From JANRIG01 sp033765235 (GTDB lineage: Bacteria > Bacteroidota > Bacteroidia > Cytophagales > UBA9547): DNA of 64,000 nt. The notes below the pieces were generated by a model that saw only the letters and a list, made by a program, of their open reading frames with translations, made no database searches and was not told the origin of the DNA. The DNA lies in assembly GCA_033765235.1 (NCBI GenBank), contig JANRIG010000039.1, positions 1-64,000 of the forward strand, given 5' to 3'. Position 1 is the stretch's first letter. Each line of letters begins with the position of its first letter. The position numbers were made by a program, and so were the translations under genes. Positions 1-7,627 of the stretch are shown here, piece by piece.

Positions 1-63
1 GGTGTTGTGCAAGAGGTATAGCAGAGGTCACCAACAAACTTGCTTGTACTCAATGTTTACCTG

Positions 64-91
64 CTTGTTGGTCGAAAAAAAGACCAACAAG
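64..91. repeat. Palindromic hairpin, variant 1
   Basis: Perfect 10-bp inverted repeat, CTTGTTGGTC (64-73) and GACCAACAAG (82-91), around an 8-nt A-rich loop. It matches the hairpins at 242-266, 366-390 and 55186-55210 except that the innermost pair is C-G instead of G-C and the loop differs. The paired change suggests that folding, not just sequence, is conserved. The flank GGGC after the right arm is shared with the other copies. Confidence 0.75.
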
Positions 92-114
92 GGCTAAACC
101 ATTCTATTTTAAGC

Positions 115-270
115 ACCCCGCTGTTCGACAAGTTAGCGTAGCGATTGTCGAACGACAGATAAATGAAGATTTTTAGTCTTCATAATACAAAATTTTTATT
201 TTTGTGCTATGGCTTTGACTTATAGTATTCCTTCCGCTTGGCTTGTTGGTGAAGAACACCAACAAGGGCG
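115..270 (+). repeat. Dispersed structured element, copy A
   Basis: About 156 bp that matches, in inverted orientation, 55182-55338. The last 86 bp (185-270) differ at only about three positions. Stem-loops in order: GTTCGACAA (123-131) with TTGTCGAAC (145-153); GAAGA (165-169) with TCTTC (177-181); ACAAAA with TTTTGT (187-205); and CTTGTTGGTG with CACCAACAAG (242-266). In copy B the first stem is GTTTCAAGT with ACTTGGAAC, so it has changed on both arms yet still pairs. No convincing gene lies inside it. It could be a small non-autonomous mobile element (REP/MITE-like) or a structured RNA; the transcribed strand cannot be told. Confidence 0.75.
242..266. repeat. Palindromic hairpin, variant 2 (end of copy A)
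   Basis: Perfect 10-bp stem CTTGTTGGTG (242-251) and CACCAACAAG (257-266) with a 5-nt loop AAGAA. Identical to the hairpin at 366-390 and, on the opposite strand, to 55186-55210. It forms the right end of the longer element at 115-270 and is followed by GGCGAA, as is the copy at 366-390. Confidence 0.8.
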
Positions 271-332
271 AATGGGCGAAATATTCCTCAGCAAAATTTT
301 ATGAACTTAATCAAGAAGAATGGGATTTTTAA
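267..332 (+). pseudogene. Possible C-terminal remnant of a RAYT / IS200-like transposase
   Basis: Directly after the hairpin at 242-266 one frame reads GEWAKYSSAKFYELNQEEWD, then F and a stop at 330-332. A tryptophan followed by (K/W)YSSA and an aromatic residue resembles the C-terminal segment of REP-associated tyrosine transposases (Y1_Tnp superfamily). No catalytic HUH or Tyr motif and no start are present, and the frame is closed by a stop at 216-218. RAYT genes are typically flanked by REP palindromes, which would suit the hairpins here. The match is short and made by eye, so this stays tentative. Confidence 0.3.
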
Positions 333-365
333 CATATTTATTTGAGTAGATTTGAGGCGAGTTTG

Positions 366-390
366 CTTGTTGGTGAAGAACACCAACAAG
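366..390. repeat. Palindromic hairpin, variant 2
   Basis: Second identical copy of the 25-bp palindrome: CTTGTTGGTG (366-375), loop AAGAA, CACCAACAAG (381-390), followed by GGCGAA. It lies 100 bp right of the copy at 242-266 and about 80 bp from the stop of the convergent lipoprotein gene. The upstream body of the longer element is absent here, so the hairpin can occur alone. Confidence 0.8.
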
Positions 391-472
391 GGCGAAGGAT
401 TTTATTACGAAATAAGCAGGTTGGAAACTTTACTTATATTGGCTCACAAGTTGAAGGTTGGGTCATATATAT

Positions 473-1756
473 CTACCAATCAGTTACATACTTTTGGTTT
501 TGAAATTTGTAAATGTCTTTTTTGCCGGTCATAGTGTTTTCGTAGTATATAGCACCATCTATATATGGGAATGCCTGCTTTGCAGAAGACGTTTTGTCGA
601 TAATAAGTGAAATATTTGGCAAACTACTTTTGATGTTTTTCACACTTTTGGCTGCTATTTTTTCATCGAGTACTGCCGCTATGGGGATGGTATTCTTGAA
701 GTTAAACTCAGCTTTGTATATCCTAAAGGGAGTGTCAAAACTTGGATTTATTACCAACTCTACCTCGGCAGATTTGATGGTGTTGTCTGATTTTGATGTT
801 GTTGTAAATCTTACATCGCCTTGTATAGAAAAATTTACTTTGTTTTTGCTAAAATCTAAAGGTGAGGTGAATGAAATATTTTTGCCTGTAATATTAATAT
901 CATAGCTCAAAGTAGGTGCATCGGTGTATTTGCATAAGCTGCCTTCCCATTTCAGTACATAGGTATTTCCTTGTATGGCAGGTATAATATTTTTGGCACA
1001 ATTGCTCTTGAAATTTATGTTTTTATTAGTTTTTAAGATGTTTTTGCCTATTTTTAAATAAATAACAGCATCAGTTTCAGATATATCTTTTACTTCTGCT
1101 TTTATATTTTTTATGCGAGATTGGAGCTCACCTGTCAGCAACTGACATTTTTCTTTTCTGTTATCTATCAAGCGCTTTTCGTAAGCGGTGAGTTGAGCCA
1201 GGGTGTACTCTACCCTATCCAAGTTTGATAGTGTGTCGAGCGATTTTTCTGCTTGCGCAATAAATGCTGTCACTGCCTCATCGGCTTTGTTGTACTCATC
1301 CAGCAGCCTTGCAAGTTCACTTTTTGGAAACGGATATTTTACATGAAAGCCGAATTTTATAGAGTTATCGCTTTTGTACAACACTTTTTCCCAATACGAG
1401 TCTTTGGCATTGGTAAGTGAAATGCCTTGTAAAGAGGGTATATCAGCACTCTGCGATACTATGCTGGTTTTGAACTGCTCATCTGTGACACCATTTTTTT
1501 GGTTAATGTTTATCTCTGTTTTGCTGCGTACATTTATAGCTACAGCACTTATGATTTGGTCGCGGATGTTGCGCAGGCATTCTTGCTTTGCTGTCTCGGC
1601 ATCTGCACCTTGACCGTTGGTAATGATGTAGTTTTCCTCAGCCCCATTGAGCCAATCGGGTTTTTTGCCGGCAGTCTCCAGTACTTTATATGGCAGCGAA
1701 GTGCAAGCTGCGGATAAGATGATAATGGTATAAAATAAAAATTTTTTCATAGACAT
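473..1756 (-). CDS. LPP20-like lipoprotein
   Basis: Probable outer-membrane or periplasmic lipoprotein of 427 residues and unknown function. The N-terminus is a lipoprotein signal ending in SAAC, with Cys18 as the likely acylation site. Residues about 30-80 (KPDWLNG, then an Ala/Glu-rich helix and NIRDQI) resemble the LPP20 family, first described in Helicobacter. Residues 140-220 look helical with possible coiled coil; the C-terminal 200 residues look beta-rich and I do not recognise them. A second ATG two codons in (1750) would serve equally well as start. The downstream neighbour is the palindrome-bearing region, so the gene ends an envelope group with the barrel and LolA-like genes, though gaps of about 170 and 80 bp argue against one tight operon. 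Confidence 0.65.
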   Translation of the reverse strand: MSMKKFLFYTIIILSAACTSLPYKVLETAGKKPDWLNGAEENYIITNGQGADAETAKQECLRNIRDQIISAVAINVRSKTEININQKNGVTDEQFKTSIVSQSADIPSLQGISLTNAKDSYWEKVLYKSDNSIKFGFHVKYPFPKSELARLLDEYNKADEAVTAFIAQAEKSLDTLSNLDRVEYTLAQLTAYEKRLIDNRKEKCQLLTGELQSRIKNIKAEVKDISETDAVIYLKIGKNILKTNKNINFKSNCAKNIIPAIQGNTYVLKWEGSLCKYTDAPTLSYDINITGKNISFTSPLDFSKNKVNFSIQGDVRFTTTSKSDNTIKSAEVELVINPSFDTPFRIYKAEFNFKNTIPIAAVLDEKIAAKSVKNIKSSLPNISLIIDKTSSAKQAFPYIDGAIYYENTMTGKKDIYKFQNQKYVTDW

Positions 1757-1923
1757 GGTTGAAATGATAAATGTAAATAGTAAATATGATAAGGCAAAAA
1801 ATATTTGTATATATTAAAAATAACATGTAGCTGTAGTTTAAGGAAAAAAATACAAATAACATACATTTCCCTGTTGAGAAAGAGGGCTGGCAGAGGTATT
1901 ATTGATATACCTAAGCACAAATA

Positions 1924-2937
1924 TTATTTTCTTTTGTGAAATGGTGTTTCGCCGTGTTGGAAGTGTGTGGTAGTTCTTTTATTAAAAAAGTTGGAAAATG
2001 ATTGAAAAGCATATTCCACCTTAAGGTTAAAAATAAAATACCCATCTGAAAGCCTGCGGGCTGTAAATGTACGTTTGGCATTACCTTCGGCTCTGCCTAT
2101 TGGCTGCCCATTTTCGTTTAATAATTCTGCACTGCGGTCTGCAAGTCTGCCATCTATACTGCCTGCAAATGATGGGTCTTTGTTTGCCAACGGATACCTC
2201 ATGTCATACCCCAAGTCGTCAAGATAGTCAGTAAGTGTATAAGTATATGTGACTTCTGCACCAAAGGTAAAGAAGTGCATCAGTTTTACTTTGGCACCTA
2301 AGCCAAAGTCATAAAAAAGTGATATAGGACTGTAAAATTTGCCTTCTTCTTTTTCTCTTGAGGTAATACGGCTGCGCAAGTTGTAAGATTTGCCATCAAG
2401 CTCGGCTGAAGGCTCAAAATATAATAACCCGGCACCTATTATGGCATATGGATACACCCCTTTGGCATGGTAAAAGTCTGCTTGTCGGTACCAGTTGAAG
2501 TTAAAAAGATCTATCATGCCATATATTGCTATTTCATATATATCAGTAGTGAAGCTTAGGTTTCGCCATATCCTGCCTGAAGCTACATCACCTGTTTGCG
2601 AGTCGCTCGAGCCTATGCGTGCATAACGTATGGAGGCTTGGGTAGCCAAAAATTGGTTGAATCTATAACTTAAGCCTATATTAAGTTGATAATATAGAGA
2701 TTTGAATGTGTGCTTTGTACTATTGAGCTGCCCATAGTATGAGCACGAACCTATACCTGCAAATACCGACCATGGATAGTGTATTTTGCGGTCAAAACTA
2801 CTACTGTGGGTAGATGACTTGCTGGTGGTAGCTTTATGATGCCCTTGGTCTTTAGCTTGAGATTTGCGCTGTGCATACAAATTGGCATACACACAGATAA
2901 GCAAAGTTGAGAATAATATTTTTAAGTAGCTTGGCAT
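1924..2937 (-). CDS. Outer-membrane beta-barrel protein, DUF6089-like
   Basis: 337 residues with a clear signal peptide (about 1-22, ending YAQ), so exported. After a short Ser/His/Lys-rich linker the protein has alternating aromatic and glycine strands typical of an eight-strand-type outer-membrane barrel: SCSYYGQLN, GLSYRFN, QASIRYARIG, then NLSFTTDIYEIA and a long PYAIIGAGLLYFEP segment. That order resembles DUF6089 proteins of Bacteroidota, which are barrels of unknown role. No enzyme motif is visible. The C-terminal 30 residues are basic and probably outside the barrel. Assignment as a barrel is firm; the exact family is less so. Confidence 0.65.
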   Translation of the reverse strand: MPSYLKILFSTLLICVYANLYAQRKSQAKDQGHHKATTSKSSTHSSSFDRKIHYPWSVFAGIGSCSYYGQLNSTKHTFKSLYYQLNIGLSYRFNQFLATQASIRYARIGSSDSQTGDVASGRIWRNLSFTTDIYEIAIYGMIDLFNFNWYRQADFYHAKGVYPYAIIGAGLLYFEPSAELDGKSYNLRSRITSREKEEGKFYSPISLFYDFGLGAKVKLMHFFTFGAEVTYTYTLTDYLDDLGYDMRYPLANKDPSFAGSIDGRLADRSAELLNENGQPIGRAEGNAKRTFTARRLSDGYFIFNLKVEYAFQSFSNFFNKRTTTHFQHGETPFHKRK

Positions 2938-3020
2938 AATATCCAGTCAAGGCTACAAATATTAGTATTTAATGTTAACTTATTGTGAAGCTATTGTTAT
3001 GTTATTGATAAGAATTAATA

Positions 3021-3761
3021 TTATTTTCTCCAATGTATTTTGCCCAACTTATAAGGATCAAAAATATCCATATTTAGGTTGTTATCAGCTTTTACCTCAG
3101 CATAGTGCTCTCTTTTTACCAATTTACCATCTACAAACACCTCTACGCGCTCCTCTACCCAAGCTTTCATCACTTTGGCATGCTCTTTAAAATGCTGGTC
3201 TTCCAAACGGTTTTCTTCTTTATTAAAATTAATATTGCGCACCAGATACAGTTCTTCTTTATCAATCCAAAATTGAGGAGATTTCAGGTCGCCTTTTTCT
3301 GCGCCTACTACATATACCGGTTTACTGTTCCACACATCTTCATGAAACTTGACCATATCATAGCCCATATTACCTATTTTAATAATAGACTCATTGGGTT
3401 CTAAAAAATATATATCACCTGTGAGCATGAGCAGGTCATACACATCAGGTGCTTTTTGGGTAATAGACCCCGATTTGAAATTATACACCGTATCATTGCG
3501 TACAATAAATCCGTCTTGGCTGTGTTTCACACCATGGTCTACCCTAAACTTGCCCGGGTAGTGAAATGCTTCATAAGATATGGTACCGTGTGTTTTACCA
3601 TCAGGCAAAAAATATGTATTTACTTGAATGAATGTGATATTGGCATTAAAATTGCCATTATATTTTTTATGCATAGCACTTATCAGGCTTTGTGTATTGT
3701 TTATTTGTGCATTACCACAAAACGATATTATACACAACAGAATTAAATTTATTACTTTCAT
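3021..3761 (-). CDS. LolA-like outer-membrane lipoprotein carrier family protein
   Basis: 246 residues from the ATG at 3761. This start is preferred to one 19 codons earlier because it begins a standard signal peptide (MKVINLILLC to GNAQ). The mature part has alternating beta strands and a KYNGNFNANITF opening, then PGKFRVDHG, as in the LolA/LppX fold, whose half-barrel binds lipid chains in the periplasm. It lacks clear evidence for being the main LolA of the cell and could be a paralogue carrying another lipid. It is divergent from psd, with about 96 bp between the two starts, so that gap should hold both promoters. LolA-like fold likely; substrate unknown. Confidence 0.55.
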   Translation of the reverse strand: MKVINLILLCIISFCGNAQINNTQSLISAMHKKYNGNFNANITFIQVNTYFLPDGKTHGTISYEAFHYPGKFRVDHGVKHSQDGFIVRNDTVYNFKSGSITQKAPDVYDLLMLTGDIYFLEPNESIIKIGNMGYDMVKFHEDVWNSKPVYVVGAEKGDLKSPQFWIDKEELYLVRNINFNKEENRLEDQHFKEHAKVMKAWVEERVEVFVDGKLVKREHYAEVKADNNLNMDIFDPYKLGKIHWRK

Positions 3762-3857
3762 ATTATAAGGACTAAAAATTATGATACTATTTACGTAGTA
3801 TTTGCTATATCGGTTCAACTATTTTATTAACTTGCACACCCATAATACAATAGAATA

Positions 3858-4505
3858 ATGATTCATAAAGAAGGGCGTGTTTTTTTATTTATATTATGGT
3901 TATTTACAAGCATAATTTATACCATATCATTTATGCTAATACGAAACTATGCATGGGTAATATTGCTCTTTGGTTCTTCTTTTTTTATATTTTTTCTACA
4001 ATTTTTCAGAAACCCTAAGATTGAAGTAGAAGTAAACGACAATCATATCATAGCACCTTGCGACGGCAAAGTAGTAGTGATAGAAAAAACAGAAGAAAAG
4101 GAATATTTCCATGATCAAAAAATACAAATATCTATTTTTATGTCGCCATTTAATGTGCATGTAAACCGCAACCCTGTATCAGGCACAGTAGCATATTTCA
4201 AATATCATCCGGGCAAATATTTGGTAGCATGGCACCCCAAGTCGAGTACTGAAAATGAGCGTACTACCTATGTGATAAAAACTTTGCATAATGTAGAAAT
4301 ATTGGTAAGGCAAATAGCAGGAGCCGTAGCCCGCCGCATAGTATGGTATGTAAAAAAAGACGATACAGTACAGCAAGGCAATGAATTTGGATTTATCAAA
4401 TTTGGCTCAAGGGTAGATGTATTTTTGCCTTTGCACGCAAATGTAAAGGTGACCATAGGTCAAAAAACTAAAGGTGGCAAAACTATATTAGCCACATTCG
4501 CATAG
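3858..4505 (+). CDS. psd: Phosphatidylserine decarboxylase proenzyme (short form)
   Basis: Decarboxylates phosphatidylserine to phosphatidylethanolamine at the inner membrane. 215 residues, the usual length of the short Psd type. Two hydrophobic helices (about 8-28 and 32-48) anchor it, followed by FFRNP and APCDGKVVVIE, then FMSPFNVHVNRNPVSG, all typical of the family. The self-cleavage site is Gly183-Ser184 in KFGSRVDV; the Ser becomes the pyruvoyl group and the C-terminal 32 residues form the alpha chain. trpG starts 5 bp after its stop, so the two are probably co-transcribed, although their pathways are unrelated. Confidence 0.93.
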   Translation: MIHKEGRVFLFILWLFTSIIYTISFMLIRNYAWVILLFGSSFFIFFLQFFRNPKIEVEVNDNHIIAPCDGKVVVIEKTEEKEYFHDQKIQISIFMSPFNVHVNRNPVSGTVAYFKYHPGKYLVAWHPKSSTENERTTYVIKTLHNVEILVRQIAGAVARRIVWYVKKDDTVQQGNEFGFIKFGSRVDVFLPLHANVKVTIGQKTKGGKTILATFA

Positions 4506-4510
4506 AGATA

Positions 4511-5077
4511 ATGAAGATATTAGTATTAGACAATTACGATTCTTTCACATACAACCTTGTACACTTGGTGAAAAAATTGGGTTATGATAATGTAGATGTC
4601 ATAAGAAATGATAAAATAGCGGTAGATGATGTATTTGTATATGACAAAATCATACTTTCGCCCGGTCCGGGCATACCTATTGAAGCAGGTATTCTCATGC
4701 CTCTCATACATAAATATGCAGCTACAAAACCTATACTCGGAGTATGCCTTGGGCATCAAGCCATTGGACAGAGCTTTGGAGGCGAGCTATATAATATACA
4801 ACAAGTAATGCATGGCAAAGCCATAGCTACTGAGGTCATTTCAGATGACTATATTTTTGCAGATATGCCTACAAAGTTTGTAACAGGGAGGTATCACTCA
4901 TGGGCTATTAGGAAAGAAAACCTACCCAATCACCTCACCGTGACAGCATTAGATGATAAAGGTATAGTGATGGGACTCAAGCACAATATTTATGATGTGC
5001 GCGGTGTGCAGTTTCATCCTGAATCTGTAATGACTGAGTACGGCGAAATATTGATGAAAAATTGGTTAAAACATTGA
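4511..5077 (+). CDS. trpG: Anthranilate / aminodeoxychorismate synthase glutaminase subunit
   Basis: Class I glutamine amidotransferase of 188 residues that supplies ammonia to TrpE (anthranilate) and, in many bacteria, also to PabB (p-aminobenzoate). The N-terminal NYDSFTYNLV, SPGPGIP oxyanion region, nucleophile Cys79 in GVCLGHQ and His169-x-Glu171 in FHPES are all present. It lies between psd and trpD with an 8-bp gap to the trpD start. No trpE or pabB partner is in the window, so which synthase it serves, or whether it serves both, cannot be decided here; the trpD neighbour favours tryptophan. Confidence 0.92.
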   Translation: MKILVLDNYDSFTYNLVHLVKKLGYDNVDVIRNDKIAVDDVFVYDKIILSPGPGIPIEAGILMPLIHKYAATKPILGVCLGHQAIGQSFGGELYNIQQVMHGKAIATEVISDDYIFADMPTKFVTGRYHSWAIRKENLPNHLTVTALDDKGIVMGLKHNIYDVRGVQFHPESVMTEYGEILMKNWLKH

Positions 5078-5085
5078 TAAACAAC

Positions 5086-6075
5086 ATGAAAGACATACTC
5101 AATCACCTATTTGAAGGCAAAAAACTTACCCAATCTCAGGCTAAGCAGTCTATACTTGATATCACCGCCGGCAAGGCAAATAATAGCCAAATAGCATCAT
5201 TCATCACCTCATTTCTTATGCGAAGTGTTACGGTAGATGAGCTTGAAGGCTTTCGTGATGCACTTTGGGAGCTATGCATACCTGTGAATTTGGAAGGTTA
5301 TGAAGCCATAGACCTGTGTGGCACCGGAGGCGATGGCAAAAATGCCTTTAACATATCTACAGCCACCTCATTTGTAGTAGCGGGTGCAGGCGTGCATGTG
5401 GCAAAACACGGCAACTATGGCGTATCATCTATTTGTGGCTCGTCCAATGTGCTTGAATATTTGGGACTAAAGTTTTCTAATAATGCTGATGTACTTACCA
5501 AACAAATAGAAAAAGCGGGTGTCTGCTTTTTGCATGCTCCATTATTTCACCCTGCACTCAAAAGTCTTGCACCTATACGCAAAGAACTCGGTGTTAAAAC
5601 TTTTTTTAACATATTAGGTCCTATGATAAATCCATCGCGACCTAAGTACCAGATGGTAGGGGTTTTCAGTCTGGAGTTGGTGCGCATATACACATATATT
5701 TACCAAAAAAATATGCAAAATTTTTATATTATTCATTCTTTGGATGGATTTGATGAAATATCTCTCACTTCAGATTTTAAGGTAAGTGGCAAAAAATTTG
5801 AAAAGATATTTCACCCCTCAGATTTAGAATATTCCTACAAGTCACTATCAGAGCTGTCAGGTGGCAGCACTATAGAAGAGGCAGGCAAAATATTAATAAA
5901 TATTTTAGAAAATAAAGGTACAACTACTCAAAACGAAGTAGTGATTGCCAATTCTGCTTTTGCTATACAATGTGCCAAATCCAATTTATCGCTCCAAGAT
6001 GCAATAGGTATGGCAAAAGAATCTTTACTGTCGGGTAAGGCAAAAAGGTCGTTGGAAATATTATTAAGTCTTTAG
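5086..6075 (+). CDS. trpD: Anthranilate phosphoribosyltransferase
   Basis: Transfers phosphoribose from PRPP to anthranilate, the second committed step of tryptophan synthesis. 329 residues from the ATG at 5086; a TTG eight codons upstream overlaps trpG and is less likely. Helical N-terminal domain, then the PRPP-binding GTGGDGKNAFNIST and the KHGNYGVSS segment, both diagnostic, with Mg-binding and anthranilate loops following. Its last 12 bases are shared with the end of the convergent Rpn-type gene, so the two transcripts overlap at their 3' ends with no room for separate terminators. Confidence 0.95.
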   Translation: MKDILNHLFEGKKLTQSQAKQSILDITAGKANNSQIASFITSFLMRSVTVDELEGFRDALWELCIPVNLEGYEAIDLCGTGGDGKNAFNISTATSFVVAGAGVHVAKHGNYGVSSICGSSNVLEYLGLKFSNNADVLTKQIEKAGVCFLHAPLFHPALKSLAPIRKELGVKTFFNILGPMINPSRPKYQMVGVFSLELVRIYTYIYQKNMQNFYIIHSLDGFDEISLTSDFKVSGKKFEKIFHPSDLEYSYKSLSELSGGSTIEEAGKILINILENKGTTTQNEVVIANSAFAIQCAKSNLSLQDAIGMAKESLLSGKAKRSLEILLSL

Positions 6076-6966
6076 TTTATTAATCTCGTATTCAGACAGC
6101 CCGGTCAATTGCATAATATCTTTTACAGATAACCCCATTTGTATAGCAGACTTGGCAATTTCTATTTTACCTTCTATTTTACCTTCTATTTTACCTTCCA
6201 ATTTACCTTCCAATTTACCTTGTAATATACCTTCATCATATGCAGTGTCTCTAGCATAGTCATATACTGCCTTATTGTCTCTAAAAATTTTTAGACTATA
6301 CTCATAATTATCAATTTCATGTTGTACAAATTTGGCTAATTCTGCTTTTTCAAATGCTTGTATAAATATTTCGTCTTTGAAAATTGTAGGGATGTATTGG
6401 AAGTCTTCCAAATGTTTTATAAAATATAGCCACTGGTCCAATCGAGTATTTAATTCCTCCTCAGTTTTATTAAAATTGGGCATTTCAATATATATGTATG
6501 TAAGCTTATCATAAAAAATTTTGCCATTTTGATTCTTTAATTTAATGGTATGAACTACTTCATTTTTTTCGGGTTCGTTTCCATAATCGTCAAAGGTAAA
6601 ATCCAATATACCTACACAGTACACTGATTTTAAATTATAGTTCCAATTTCCTTTTTCGGCTTGCTCTCTTATAGGGAAAGTAGAATAGTAGACAGTTCTT
6701 TCTCGAAAATAATTTTGTTTGGCTTTTTGAAGCTCCACTATAAATTTTTCTCCTTTTTCATTTTCGCAGTAAATGTCATATATTGCTTTTCTATCAGCAT
6801 CTGTTTGACCGAGATGTTCAGTGTTTTTAAAAGTCAAGTCTATTATTATATTTTTTTCAAGTATTAGAGCATTAAGAAAGTCTATCAAGAGGAGTTTGCT
6901 GGCCTCTTCCCCAAAGATTTTTTTAAATCCAAAGTCTGTAAACGGGTTTACGTATTTTGCTTTCAT
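6064..6966 (-). CDS. Rpn family recombination-promoting nuclease / PD-(D/E)XK transposase-like
   Basis: 300 residues. The start YVNPFTDFGFKKIFG and the later YDIYCENEKGEKFIVELQKA, with the D-x(n)-E-x-Q core of a PD-(D/E)XK nuclease, place it in the Rpn/PF12784 family. Relatives are DNA endonucleases that raise RecA-independent recombination in E. coli; some are now linked to phage defence. Residues about 245-270 are a run of EGK(L/I) units encoded by a 12-bp tandem repeat (6162-6233), followed by a short helix-turn-helix-like tail (VKDIMQLTGLSEYEI). The tail resembles a DNA-binding end. The gene overlaps trpD convergently by 12 bp. It is a typical lone, mobile-like gene. Confidence 0.85.
   Translation of the reverse strand: MKAKYVNPFTDFGFKKIFGEEASKLLLIDFLNALILEKNIIIDLTFKNTEHLGQTDADRKAIYDIYCENEKGEKFIVELQKAKQNYFRERTVYYSTFPIREQAEKGNWNYNLKSVYCVGILDFTFDDYGNEPEKNEVVHTIKLKNQNGKIFYDKLTYIYIEMPNFNKTEEELNTRLDQWLYFIKHLEDFQYIPTIFKDEIFIQAFEKAELAKFVQHEIDNYEYSLKIFRDNKAVYDYARDTAYDEGILQGKLEGKLEGKIEGKIEGKIEIAKSAIQMGLSVKDIMQLTGLSEYEINKLKT
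6162..6233 (-). repeat. 12-bp in-frame tandem repeat, six units
   Basis: Six contiguous 12-bp units. On the plus strand the first three are identical (CTATTTTACCTT), the next two are CCAATTTACCTT and the last is degenerate. They encode the EGKI/EGKL repeats near the C-terminus of the Rpn-type nuclease. Since the unit is a multiple of three, slippage would change the linker length without breaking the frame. Confidence 0.9.
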
Positions 6967-7093
6967 TTAAATGATATTTCTAAATGTTGTACAAAATTAA
7001 TCAATATTCGTCAAAAATTAATTATTGAACATAATAGTAAAAAAATATTACCAATGTCATAATGCACTATTTGAAGACATTATTATTGATATC

Positions 7094-7627
7094 TTACCAC
7101 TGTGCCACCGTTTCTTGAAATATTTGTATGATGAGTTGGTCAAAAATCAGCGGTAATGTGCTCTCCTCCACTTGGCTTAGTGAAGTAGAACTGGGATAAT
7201 TTTCTGCAAATGAAAAATCTTTTTTCACGTTTTGTGTGCTGTCTTTGGTGTTTTCAAATATGATATTTACAGACATAGTGAGGCGAGTTTGCGCTGCAAA
7301 CTCATTGCCTTGTGGAGCCACGGGCGAGAGATTGTAACCAGTAATTCTACCTTCAAGGCTCAGGTCGGCACCTGGTTTGTTTGTTATTTGTAATTTGGTG
7401 TTAGATTGATAGTAGTCGCGCAGTCTCTCAGAAAAATTAATAGATATACGTGCCGGACCTTGTCCTGATTCGTTTTGAATATTTGGTATGTATATCGTCT
7501 TTATGTCAGGAGCCACCGATGAGCCTGTAAAGTTGTATATACCACAAGAAGTGAATAATACAAAAATTGATATGAAAATGATGGTTAATTTCAAATTTTG
7601 ATAGGTTTTATAAATCTTCCATGTCAT
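7094..7627 (-). CDS. lptE: LptE family LPS-assembly lipoprotein
   Basis: 177 residues. LptE plugs the LptD barrel and helps place lipopolysaccharide in the outer leaflet. Lipoprotein signal ends LFTSC with Cys28 acylated. The mature part (GIYNFTGSSVAPDIKTIYIPNI, later LSLEGRITGYNLSPVAP) has the LptE strand pattern seen in Bacteroidota. It overlaps the preceding sigma-54 activator gene by 20 bp, so translation is probably coupled. This gene pair, following miaB, is a recurring order in the phylum, which supports the call. A weak inverted repeat (7053-7081) lies downstream. Confidence 0.82.
   Translation of the reverse strand: MTWKIYKTYQNLKLTIIFISIFVLFTSCGIYNFTGSSVAPDIKTIYIPNIQNESGQGPARISINFSERLRDYYQSNTKLQITNKPGADLSLEGRITGYNLSPVAPQGNEFAAQTRLTMSVNIIFENTKDSTQNVKKDFSFAENYPSSTSLSQVEESTLPLIFDQLIIQIFQETVAQW

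Noticed and set aside
3..176. Open frame of about 57 codons without a start
   Set aside because: No start codon in the window, passes through the palindrome and the element's first stem, and resembles no family; probably chance.
64..390. CRISPR-like array from three similar palindromes
   Set aside because: Spacing is irregular (about 150 and 100 bp), the intervals are not spacer-like, and no cas genes are present.
352..534. 60-codon frame with ATG reading through the third palindrome
   Set aside because: It is open mainly because the palindrome lacks stops, it runs into the end of the lipoprotein gene on the other strand, and the protein matches nothing I know.
5062..5085. Longer trpD start at TTG 5062
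   Set aside because: It would overlap trpG and add eight residues outside the family's usual N-terminus; the ATG at 5086 fits better.
7053..7081. AATGTC/GACATT inverted repeat after lptE as terminator
   Set aside because: Only a 6-bp stem with a 17-nt loop; too weak to call.
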